A stretch of 52,781 nt of DNA, from the NCBI GenBank assembly GCA_049414625.1, contig JBMSAU010000049.1:1-52781 (forward strand). Reading direction: 5' to 3'. The stretch's first letter is position 1; each line of letters opens with the position of its first letter. Below, piece after piece: positions 40,006 to 47,499 of this stretch. The notes beneath the pieces are model-generated. The model did not search any database, was not told the origin of the DNA, and saw nothing but the letters and a program-made list of their open reading frames with translations. The position numbers were made by a program, and so were the translations under genes. This DNA is from WYEG01 sp049414625. GTDB taxonomy: Bacteria > Desulfobacterota > Thermodesulfobacteria > Thermodesulfobacteriales > Thermodesulfobacteriaceae.

Positions 40006-43000
40006 ATGGAGGGTATAAAGGTTGATAGAAGAGAGTTTTTAAAATGTTCAGCATTGCTTGGTGGTAGCCTTTTAGCTACTCAGCTTGAGTGGGCTCAAGA
40101 TTTAATAAAGAGAGCAGAGGCTGGGCAATTAACTCCTGAAGAGCTTTATCAGCTATCGAAGGCAGAAAATCAGCTCTACACCGTATGCTTACAGTGTAAC
40201 ACCGGTTGTGGTATTAAGGTGAAACTTTTTAGGAGGGGTAAGCAGGCGATTGCGGTAAAGATTGATGGGAACCCCTATAATCCCTGGAACACCTTACCTT
40301 GGGTGCCTATGAACACAAATCCAAAAGAGGTGGCAAAGGTTGATACAGCAATCTGTCCAAGGGGGCAGGCGGGTATTCAGACCGTATACGACCCTTACAG
40401 GATAACCAAGGTGTTGAAAAGGGCGGGTAGAAGAGGGGAGAATAAATGGATTACCATCCCCTTCGAGCAGGCAATCGATGAAATAGTAAACGGTGGATAT
40501 CTCTTTAAGCATGTTCCCGGTGAAGAGAACCGTTATGTAAAGGGCTTAAAGGATTACTATGTTCTAAGAGACCCAAAGCTTGCTAAGGAGATGGCTGATG
40601 CAGTAAAAAAGATCTGGGCAGCAAAGGATAAAAAGAAGGCTGTCGAGGAATTTAAAGCGAAGTTTAAGGACCACTTGCATGTTCTTATCGACCCAGACCA
40701 CCCCGATTTAGGACCTAAGAATAATCAGATTATCTACTTTTGGGGGAGACAGAAGGGAGGTAGATCTCATTTTGTTCGTAGGTTCTTTGAACGATATCTT
40801 GGCACTGTAAACGCTCATGGACACACTACTGTATGCCAAGGGAGCCTTTATTATGCCTGCCAAGCGATGAGTGAACAATACGAATACAATAAATTTGGTG
40901 GAGGAAGGAAATTTTATTGGCAAGCAGACCAAGAAAATTCTAAATTTATTCTTTTCATTGGTGCAAACCTCTTTGACGGTAACTATGGACCAACCAACAG
41001 AACCGTGAGAATTACTGAAAGGTTGGCTAAAGGTGAGTTAACCATCGCGGTTGCTGACCCAAGGTTTAGTAAGCTTGCTTCAAAGGCTAAGTATTACCTT
41101 CCAGTAAAGCCTGGCACAGACGGTGCCCTTTGTATGGCCATAATTCAATGGATCATCAAAAATAAGAAGTATGATGCAAAGTATTTGAGCTGTGCTAATA
41201 AGGCTGCCGCCAAAGAAGCGGGAGAGCCTACTTGGTGCAACGCAACTTGGCTTGTTAAAATCGACAAGGATGGCAATCCTACCACGTTTTTAAGGGCTCA
41301 TGAGGTCGGACTTGCTGAGCCAAAGAAGGTTGTAGATAAGGACGGAAAAGAACACACTCTTGAATTTCTTGTAGTGATGAAGGATGGGAAACCTATCCCC
41401 TTCGACCCAAACGATGATAAGAACCCAGTATACGGCGACCTATTCGTTGATACCGAGATCAAGGGGATTAGGGTTAAGAGTGCTTTACAGATCCTTAAAG
41501 AAAGCGCTGAGAAGCATACCTTTGAGGAATGGGCAAAGATTTGTGATGTTGACCCAAAACTTATAGAAGCAGTTGCCAATGAGCTTACAAAATACGGTAA
41601 GAAGGCTGCAGTTGATGTTCATCGTGGAATAGCTCAGCATACAAACGGTTTCTACGGTTGTACTGCGGCTATGAACATTAACCTTCTTCTTGGTAATTTT
41701 GACTGGAAGGGCGGGGTGATCGCTGGTGCTACCTACGCGGTCGATGGTAGCAGGAAGGGGCAACCCTTTGATTTCAGGAAAATGATGCCTAATGCGCTAA
41801 CCCCATTTGGTATAAGCATAATCAGACACAAAGTTAAGTATGAAGACACCACCTTGTTCGAAGGCTATCCTGCCAAGAGGAATTGGTATCCCCTTGCCTC
41901 TGATATTTATCAAGAGATAATCACATCCATTGGCGATGCCTATCCTTATCCTTGTGGCGTGCTTTTCTCCTACATGGCAGCTCCTACTTATGCTTTGCCT
42001 GCTGGACACACTAATATTGAAATCCTTGCCGATGTCAATAAAGTGCCTCTTCATATTGCCTGCGATATTATTATTGGCACAACATCTATGTATGCCGACT
42101 ATATCTTTCCTGATCTGAGCTATCTTGAAAGATGGGAATTTCACGGCACTCATTTCAACATGCCAGCAAAGGTCCAACCTGTGCGTCAACCGGTTGTGGC
42201 TCCAATTACAGAAACTGTGAAGGTTTTTGGAGAGGAGATGCCAATTTGCTGGGAATCCCTTCTCCTTGCGATAGCGGAAAAGCTAAATCTTCCTGGTTAT
42301 GGAGAGAACGGTTTTGGACCGGGTATACCCTTCAAACACATGGATGACATGTATATCAGGATGGTTGCTAACATAGCCATGGAGGAGCCAGCAGTCCCAG
42401 ATGCTTCAGATGAGGAGGTTGAACTCTTCATTAAGGCTAGAGAACATCTTCCCAAATCAGTTTTTGACGTTGAGAGATGGAAAAGAATTGCGGGTCCATA
42501 CTTTAAAAAGGTTGTTTATATCTTAAACCGTGGCGGAAGGTTCCAAGACTACAAAGAGGTCTATCAAGGAGAACAAGTTGCGAACAAATACGGAAGGCTT
42601 GTCAATATGTACCAGGAAAAGACGGCAGGAACAAAAAATTCTATTACCGGAAAGCCAAATCCCGGCTATGCTACCTACATTCCTATAATGGCAGTCAATG
42701 GTAAGACACCAGAGGAATTGGGCTTAACCGAAGGCTATGACTTGTATCTTATCACCCAAAGGGATATTACTCAGACAAAGACGCGCACCATTCCAAACTA
42801 CTGGCTCTTAGAAGTATATCCAGAAAACTTTATCTTGATTAATCCCGTTGATGCAAAGCGTTTGGGGCTTAAGGATGGAGATAAAGTTAAGGTTGTTTCT
42901 GCAACCAACCCAGAGGGAGTATGGGACTTAAAGAACGGTATCAAGAAGCCCATGGAAGGAAAGGTTAAGATAACTGAAACCATCAGACCAGGTGTCATAA

Positions 43001-43212
43001 CCTTTACCCTCGGGCATGGACACTGGGCAACAGGAGCATCCGATTTCTACATTGACGGAAAGCTCATCAAAGGTGACCCCAAGAGGGCAACAGGGATTAA
43101 TGCTAACGCCGCCATGTGGATTGACCCATACCTAAAGAACACCTGCTTCTTTGACCCAGTCGGTGGCTCCGTTAGCTTCTACGACACTAAAGTTAAACTT
43201 GTAAAAGTATAA
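40006..43212 (+). CDS. Tat-exported molybdopterin oxidoreductase, catalytic subunit (TtrA-like, substrate uncertain)
   Basis: A 1068-residue DMSO-reductase-family enzyme. The twin-arginine signal is DRREFLK (residues 7-13). An N-terminal 4Fe-4S cluster is bound by C61, C64, C68 and C117. The likely molybdenum ligand is C277 in GHTTVCQGS. The C-terminal molydopterin-dinucleotide-binding domain starts near residue 900 and ends with the GHGHWATGASD region. Length suits tetrathionate reductase (TtrA) better than arsenate reductase (ArrA, about 850), but thiosulfate, polysulfide or selenate use is possible. It follows the ferredoxin subunit with site GGAGGG and is closed by a terminator. Confidence 0.85.
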   Translation: MEGIKVDRREFLKCSALLGGSLLATQLEWAQDLIKRAEAGQLTPEELYQLSKAENQLYTVCLQCNTGCGIKVKLFRRGKQAIAVKIDGNPYNPWNTLPWVPMNTNPKEVAKVDTAICPRGQAGIQTVYDPYRITKVLKRAGRRGENKWITIPFEQAIDEIVNGGYLFKHVPGEENRYVKGLKDYYVLRDPKLAKEMADAVKKIWAAKDKKKAVEEFKAKFKDHLHVLIDPDHPDLGPKNNQIIYFWGRQKGGRSHFVRRFFERYLGTVNAHGHTTVCQGSLYYACQAMSEQYEYNKFGGGRKFYWQADQENSKFILFIGANLFDGNYGPTNRTVRITERLAKGELTIAVADPRFSKLASKAKYYLPVKPGTDGALCMAIIQWIIKNKKYDAKYLSCANKAAAKEAGEPTWCNATWLVKIDKDGNPTTFLRAHEVGLAEPKKVVDKDGKEHTLEFLVVMKDGKPIPFDPNDDKNPVYGDLFVDTEIKGIRVKSALQILKESAEKHTFEEWAKICDVDPKLIEAVANELTKYGKKAAVDVHRGIAQHTNGFYGCTAAMNINLLLGNFDWKGGVIAGATYAVDGSRKGQPFDFRKMMPNALTPFGISIIRHKVKYEDTTLFEGYPAKRNWYPLASDIYQEIITSIGDAYPYPCGVLFSYMAAPTYALPAGHTNIEILADVNKVPLHIACDIIIGTTSMYADYIFPDLSYLERWEFHGTHFNMPAKVQPVRQPVVAPITETVKVFGEEMPICWESLLLAIAEKLNLPGYGENGFGPGIPFKHMDDMYIRMVANIAMEEPAVPDASDEEVELFIKAREHLPKSVFDVERWKRIAGPYFKKVVYILNRGGRFQDYKEVYQGEQVANKYGRLVNMYQEKTAGTKNSITGKPNPGYATYIPIMAVNGKTPEELGLTEGYDLYLITQRDITQTKTRTIPNYWLLEVYPENFILINPVDAKRLGLKDGDKVKVVSATNPEGVWDLKNGIKKPMEGKVKITETIRPGVITFTLGHGHWATGASDFYIDGKLIKGDPKRATGINANAAMWIDPYLKNTCFFDPVGGSVSFYDTKVKLVKV

Positions 43213-43214
43213 GG

Positions 43215-43258
43215 CTATTCTTATCTTAGAATAGGGGGCTTTTAGCCCCCTTTTTTTT
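43215..43258 (+). terminator. Double-hairpin intrinsic terminator of the molybdoenzyme operon
   Basis: First hairpin: CTATTCT (43215-43221) and AGAATAG (43228-43234) with a 6-base loop. Directly after it comes a terminator stem GGGGGCT/AGCCCCC with loop TTT, followed by eight T residues. Confidence 0.9.
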
Positions 43259-43269
43259 ATTTGCCTTAT

Positions 43270-43530
43270 CTAATAAACTGGCAAGCTTAGGTCTACTTCC
43301 TTAGCTCAGGCGTTGATCCCTCCTTTTTAGATCCTTAAGACCGGCAGAGAGCAAAAGCTCAAGGGCAGAAAGGCTCATTTGTCCCACCTTGCAGACAACG
43401 ACATACTCCTTTGTTGGGTCAAGGGATGAAAGCTTATGAGGAAGCTTTGCTAAGGGGATAAACAGGCTACCTTCGATGGCTGATATTTCCCGTTCATGCG
43501 GATCCCTAACATCTAAGATGACTGTGTTGC
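43270..43530 (-). pseudogene. Decayed C-terminal rhodanese domain of a MoeB/ThiF-type protein
   Basis: Minus-strand reading gives NTVILDVRDPHEREI, SLFIPLAKLPHKL and EYVVVCKVGQMS, an almost complete rhodanese domain with its active-site cysteine. The frame then shifts: GGINA, a TGA, and AKEVDLSLPVY end at TAG 43270. The intact form would read GGINAW with tryptophan, so TGG has become TGA, and one base shift lies before it. This ending is typical of MoeB-type sulfur-transfer proteins. No start codon is present. Such proteins serve molybdopterin or sulfur-carrier synthesis, which may explain the position next to the molybdoenzyme operon. Confidence 0.7.
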
Positions 43531-43533
43531 TAT

Positions 43534-43701
43534 TTAGGTTAGAACTTCATCATTCTCTGTGTCGATGACCGCTACAAACCCCTCACCCCATAAGGCAAAG
43601 ATGGGCGTAGGTTTTCCTTTGGCAAAGGAAAGCCCGTTGTAGCAGGTAGCATAAACAGCCCCAAAACCCGCAAGCTTCAAAAGGTCCCTTATTGTCATCA
43701 T
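43534..43701 (-). pseudogene. N-terminal remnant, possibly of a YVTN beta-propeller protein
   Basis: A 55-residue minus-strand frame begins with ATGATG at 43701. The start (MMTIRDLLKLAGFGAVYATC) could be a weak export signal. The end, FALWGEGFVAVIDTENDEVLT, resembles the first blade of YVTN/cytochrome-d1-like propellers, which repeat the pattern VAVIDT followed by a short turn. It stops at TAA 43534, and the next minus-strand bases already belong to the rhodanese remnant in another frame. This looks like a deletion junction joining the beginning of one gene to the end of another. The family call is tentative. Confidence 0.45.
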
Positions 43702-43907
43702 AGCTTACCTTATAAATTTTTTGTTTTTAATCAATAAAATATTTTTTAACTTAAATTATAAATTATAAACCATAAAATAAAAAAAATGCAAGATGAATTT
43801 TAATCGGTTTTGATGAAAGGGGCGAATGGGTGACCTAATGCATTCTTTTTTTAAACTCTTTACAATTTGAAGAATGATGAGAAAATTACACAAAAGGAGG
43901 TTTGCTG

Positions 43908-44816
43908 ATGAGGGGAAAAAGAGACCTCTTGAGGGTTGTTGACCTTACTAAGGATGAAATCTTGGCTCTTTGGGATTCTGCTCTGCGTCTTAAGTCTTTA
44001 AAGAGGCTTCCAAGCTCCCTTAAAGGCAAAGTTATGGCTTTAATCTTTGAAAAGCCTTCAACGAGAACCCGGGTCTCTTTTGAATCGGCGATGCTAAAGC
44101 TTGGCGGGTCAACCATTTTTCTATCGACAAAGGACCTTCAACTTTCCCGGGGGGAACCTATAAAAGATACCGCAAGAGTTCTTTCAAGGTATGTTGATGT
44201 GGCTGTGCTTAGGACCTACAAGCAAGAAACCATCGAAGAGTTTGCAAGCTACGCCACAATCCCAGTAATAAACGGTCTTTCGGATAAGCATCATCCCTGC
44301 CAAGCGCTCTCTGATTTTTTGACCCTGTATGAACTTTGTAGACTTAGCCCTGAAGAGAAGATTGTTTGGATTGGAGACGGGAACAACGTTGCTCACTCCT
44401 GGCTAGAAGTATGCGCTATCTTTGGGCTACCTATAACTGTCTGCTGTCCTGAAGGGTTTGACCCTGATGAAAATCTTCTCGCGGAGCTTAAGGCAAAGTA
44501 TCAAGCAAGGATTGAGATAGTAAGAGACCCAAAATCTGCTATAGAAGGAGCAACCATTGTTAGCACCGATGTTTGGGCTTCAATGGGGCAGGAAGAGGAA
44601 GCTGAAAGGAGAAAAGAGGTCTTTAAACCCTATCAACTGAATTCCGAGCTTTTAAGCCTTGCTAAAAGCAATGTTTTGGTCTTACATTGTCTTCCTGCCC
44701 ATCGGAATGAGGAGATAACTGAGGAGGTGCTAGAAGGGAAAAATTCGATCGTTTGGCTTCAGGCAGAGAACAAGATGTGGCTTCACATGGCTTTGTTAGA
44801 ATTTTTGTTGCTTTAA
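43908..44816 (+). CDS. argF: Ornithine carbamoyltransferase
   Basis: A 302-residue enzyme that makes citrulline from ornithine and carbamoyl phosphate in arginine synthesis. Family motifs are FEKPSTRTRVSFE (about residues 47-59, carbamoyl-phosphate site), HPCQAL (about 128-133), and HCLPAHRNEE (about 263-272, ornithine and catalytic cysteine). These mark OTC rather than aspartate carbamoyltransferase. A longer frame starts at TTG 43902, but AAGGAGG at 43895-43901 fits ATG 43908. No other arg gene is near. A 200-base AT-rich leader without visible gene precedes it. Confidence 0.95.
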   Translation: MRGKRDLLRVVDLTKDEILALWDSALRLKSLKRLPSSLKGKVMALIFEKPSTRTRVSFESAMLKLGGSTIFLSTKDLQLSRGEPIKDTARVLSRYVDVAVLRTYKQETIEEFASYATIPVINGLSDKHHPCQALSDFLTLYELCRLSPEEKIVWIGDGNNVAHSWLEVCAIFGLPITVCCPEGFDPDENLLAELKAKYQARIEIVRDPKSAIEGATIVSTDVWASMGQEEEAERRKEVFKPYQLNSELLSLAKSNVLVLHCLPAHRNEEITEEVLEGKNSIVWLQAENKMWLHMALLEFLLL

Positions 44817-44836
44817 AAACCAAAAGGAGGGGGGTT

Positions 44837-45316
44837 ATGGAGATTAAACAGGATACCTATGTTCAGTTGAAGTATAGCATGGAAATCATTGGGGATAAGA
44901 CCCCTGAATGGTTTGGTAGACCGATAGAGGTCTCCTTTGTCTACGGCAGAGAGCCAATTCCAACCCTCATTGAGAGAGCCATACTTGGAAAAAAAGAGGG
45001 CGATGTGGTTGAGGTTGAGCTTCCTCCAGAGTCTGCTTTTGGTCCCCATCTACCTTACCTTGTAAAGGAGGTAGAGATTTCCTCTTTAAAACATCCTGAG
45101 AAGGTGAAGGAAGGAGAATGGTATGAGGAGATTACCCCTTATGGTTCTCGTCGTTTTTTTAAGGTGCTTCAGGTAAAGGGTGATAAAGTAATCGCAGACT
45201 TTAATCATCCAGCGGCTGGAAAGAGTATCCTTATGCGGATTGAGATAATAAACGTTAGGCAGGCAACAGCCTATGAAATAATGTCTGCTGAGCTTAGAGC
45301 CTGCGGTGGCGGCTGA
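44837..45316 (+). CDS. SlyD-like FKBP-type peptidyl-prolyl isomerase
   Basis: A 159-residue protein when started at ATG 44837, which has a strong AAGGAGGGGGG site; an upstream frame opening inside argF is not needed. The sequence follows SlyD: VQLKYSMEIIGDK, a GREPIPTLIERAILGKKEGDVVEVELPPESAFG core, an inserted IF chaperone domain (about 65-125), and the closing NHPAAGKSILMRIEIINVRQAT. SlyD proteins fold clients and help nickel delivery to hydrogenase; that role here is only possible. The usual His-rich metal-binding tail is replaced by a short ACGGG end. Confidence 0.88.
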   Translation: MEIKQDTYVQLKYSMEIIGDKTPEWFGRPIEVSFVYGREPIPTLIERAILGKKEGDVVEVELPPESAFGPHLPYLVKEVEISSLKHPEKVKEGEWYEEITPYGSRRFFKVLQVKGDKVIADFNHPAAGKSILMRIEIINVRQATAYEIMSAELRACGGG

Positions 45317-45327
45317 AGATAGAATTT

Positions 45328-45347
45328 AGGGGAAGTTTTCCCCTTTT
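45328..45347 (+). terminator. Weak intrinsic terminator after the SlyD-like gene
   Basis: Stem AGGGGAA/TTCCCCT with loop GTT followed by TTT, between the SlyD-like stop codon and the ABC ATPase start. It ends only 13 bases before that start and may attenuate rather than stop transcription. Confidence 0.55.
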
Positions 45348-45359
45348 AATTCTTAATTC

Positions 45360-46157
45360 ATGGAAATTCTTAGAGTAGAGGGGCTTACTGTCAGGAATAG
45401 AAAGGATAACGCCATCCTTTTAAAGGATGTATCCTTTTCTCTTAATCAAGGCGAAATTCTTGGAATTCTTGGCGAAAGTGGATCAGGCAAAAGTTTGACT
45501 AGCCTTGCCATCCTTGGGCTTTTACCCCCGGGTTTAAAAATAGAGAGTGGAGCCATCTACTATAAAGGAAAAAATTTGCTTTCCCTTTCTCCTAAGGAAT
45601 GGGAAGATATCAGAGGAAAGGAGATTTCTATCATCCTTCAAGACCCTTTGACCAGTCTAAATCCGGTTTTGCCTATTGGTGAGCAGATAATCGAGGTTTT
45701 AGAAGCTCATCTTGGAATGGACAAGCGTTCAGCCTGGAAAAGGGCTATTGAGCTTCTTTCCGAGGTTGGGATACCTGAGCCAGAGCTTAGGATGAAGAGC
45801 TATCCTCACCAGCTTTCTGGCGGGATGAGGCAAAGGGCGATGATTGCAATAGCCCTTGCCTGTAATCCTACGGTTCTCATTGCCGATGAGCCAACAACCG
45901 CCCTTGACCCAACCCTCCAACTTCAGGTTTTAGAGCTCTTAAAAGAACTAAACCAAAAAAGGGGCTTAAGCATAATCTTCATCACCCATGAGCTTGGGGT
46001 CATGCGCTACATTGCAGATAGAATAGTGGTTTATTATAAGGGTGAGGTGGTAGAAGTAGGAGAAACAGAAAAGGTCTTCAGCAAGCCCACCCATCCTTAC
46101 ACTTTAAGCCTCCTTCTCTCCTATCCAGGAAGCCCTGTGAGCTTTGCTAATGGATAA
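45360..46157 (+). CDS. Oligopeptide/dipeptide-type ABC transporter ATPase (DppD/OppD-like)
   Basis: A 265-residue ATPase with Walker A GESGSGKS (about residues 36-43), Q-loop LQDPLTSLNP, signature LSGGMRQRAMIA and Walker B VLIADEPTTALDP. The pattern is that of the peptide/nickel importer group. Unlike usual OppD/DppD it ends soon after the core (HPYTLSLLLSYPGSP) and lacks the cysteine-containing C-terminal extension. It should energise import together with the next ATPase, but no permease or binding-protein gene is present in the window. It overlaps the next gene by 8 bases. Confidence 0.9.
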   Translation: MEILRVEGLTVRNRKDNAILLKDVSFSLNQGEILGILGESGSGKSLTSLAILGLLPPGLKIESGAIYYKGKNLLSLSPKEWEDIRGKEISIILQDPLTSLNPVLPIGEQIIEVLEAHLGMDKRSAWKRAIELLSEVGIPEPELRMKSYPHQLSGGMRQRAMIAIALACNPTVLIADEPTTALDPTLQLQVLELLKELNQKRGLSIIFITHELGVMRYIADRIVVYYKGEVVEVGETEKVFSKPTHPYTLSLLLSYPGSPVSFANG

Positions 46158-47130
46158 AGAGCTGAGTTCTCAAGAGGTCATCGCTGAGGTTAAAGATGTT
46201 TGGAAAAAGTTTGAGCTTAGGGTAGGGATTTTTTCTAAAAGGACTATTTATGCCTTAAGAGGGGTTAGCTTAAAGGTATTCAAGGGAGAGACCTTAGCCA
46301 TTCTTGGAGAAAGCGGATGCGGGAAGACAACTCTTGGACGAATTTTTCTTGGGCTTGAAGAACCCTCAAAGGGAGAGGTTTACTGGTTTGGTCAGAACAT
46401 AAAAACTCTATCCAAAAGGGAATTCAAGAGCCTAAGACCAAAAGTTCAAGCAGTTTTTCAGGACCCAACCTCATCCCTTAACCCCAAGATGAGGATAAAA
46501 GACATCCTCTTTGAGCCTTTAAGCACAAATTTTAAGATAACTAAGGATGAGGGGCTAAGTCAAATAGAAGAAGTTTTAAAAAAAGTGGGGCTTTCAGACA
46601 AGGTGCTTTATTGCTATCCTCATGAGTTGTCTGGGGGGCAGAGGCAGAGGGTAGCTTTAGCAAGGGCACTCATTTTACAGCCAAAGCTTATAGTCCTCGA
46701 TGAGCCAACCTCAGCCCTTGACATGACTATCCAGAAGCAAATTCTTGATTTGCTAAAAGAACTGAGACTAAGCTTTCAGATTAGCTACATATTTATCACC
46801 CATTCCATAAACACGGCAAAGTATTTAGCTACCCGCATTGCAGTCATGTATCTTGGTAAAATTGTAGAGATACTCCCTGCACAAGCCTTAGGAGAGGTTC
46901 CTCACCACCCTTACACTGAGCTTCTTCTTTCTGTAAACCTTGATCCTTTTAACCCAGTAAAACCCAGCCTTTCAGCCCTAAAGGTAGAGCCTTCATCATC
47001 CTTTGATGAGGTTAAGGGCTGCCCCTTTTATCCTCGGTGTCAATACAAAAAAACAAATTGCCAAACTCTAAGTCCTGAACTTGTAGAGGTCTCACCAGGG
47101 CATTTTGTTTCTTGCTTCGAAAGGATTTAA
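46150..47130 (+). CDS. Oligopeptide/dipeptide-type ABC transporter ATPase (DppF/OppF-like)
   Basis: A 326-residue ATPase with Walker A GESGCGKTTLGR, QDPTSSLNPKM, signature LSGGQRQRVALARAL and Walker B LIVLDEPTSALD. It retains the C-terminal extension with GCPFYPRCQYKKTNC and a last cysteine (HFVSCF), the pattern found in peptide-transporter ATPases and sometimes linked to Fe-S binding. The first possible start is TTG 46144; ATG 46150 is preferred. It pairs with the preceding ATPase. The membrane components must be encoded elsewhere, or the pair serves a permease that is not linked. Confidence 0.9.
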   Translation: MDKELSSQEVIAEVKDVWKKFELRVGIFSKRTIYALRGVSLKVFKGETLAILGESGCGKTTLGRIFLGLEEPSKGEVYWFGQNIKTLSKREFKSLRPKVQAVFQDPTSSLNPKMRIKDILFEPLSTNFKITKDEGLSQIEEVLKKVGLSDKVLYCYPHELSGGQRQRVALARALILQPKLIVLDEPTSALDMTIQKQILDLLKELRLSFQISYIFITHSINTAKYLATRIAVMYLGKIVEILPAQALGEVPHHPYTELLLSVNLDPFNPVKPSLSALKVEPSSSFDEVKGCPFYPRCQYKKTNCQTLSPELVEVSPGHFVSCFERI

Positions 47131-47499
47131 AAAACCCCTTCGAATCTTGTCATATTTTTGAAATTAGAAAATTAAAGAAAAGATTAAAAAGACTTAAAAT
47201 GATAAAGCCCTCTCTGGCTTCTTAAGTAATTTCACTAACTTCGATTGTCCAAAACACTTTATCTCCTGACAATGGTAAAGGTTTACCATTTATAATTTTC
47301 TTGAAATTATGTCCTTTTTTAAACAGGGATTGTAGGTTCTTTTTTTCTTCTAAAGATTTCTCCTTAACTTTGAAAAGGAAGGGAAGATGGTGTAAGCTTT
47401 TATTAACAGTTTAGAAGAAAAAAACAAGTTCTTTAAACGGTCTTAATTGGCACTAAATCATTAAAAGTTTAGTTATTCTTCGTACCAAACGGGAGGGGA
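47131..47499. other. Intergenic region upstream of dnaA
   Basis: An AT-rich gap of about 370 bases. The only coding-like sequence is the minus-strand frame at 47222-47410. One imperfect DnaA-box-like TTATTAACA lies at 47400-47408, with no cluster of boxes, so an origin cannot be supported. No clear terminator follows the ABC ATPase. Confidence 0.5.
47222..47410 (-). pseudogene. Coding-like remnant without start codon
   Basis: A minus-strand stop-to-stop frame of 62 codons reads HHLPFLFKVKEKSLEEKKNL, continues with FKKGHNFKKIINGKPLP and ends LSGDKVFWTIEVSEIT at TAA 47222. Amino-acid use is protein-like and hydrophilic, but there is no ATG, GTG or TTG near its beginning, so it looks like the 3' end of a lost gene. 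I do not recognise the family. Confidence 0.35.

Noticed and set aside
41797..42189. 130-codon minus-strand frame inside the molybdoenzyme gene
   Set aside because: Shadow frame opposite a well-conserved oxidoreductase.
37530..43310. TGA read as tryptophan (altered genetic code) to explain in-frame TGA at 37530 and in the rhodanese remnant
   Set aside because: TGA is the normal stop of several intact genes here, such as the kinase fusion and the TolC-like gene, and TGG is used for tryptophan throughout.
44753..44836. Upstream extension of the SlyD-like protein inside argF
   Set aside because: The extra 28 residues do not look like SlyD, and a strong ribosome-binding site precedes ATG 44837.
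47131..47499. Replication origin next to dnaA
   Set aside because: Only one imperfect box-like sequence (TTATTAACA) is present and no repeated cluster or unwinding element can be supported.
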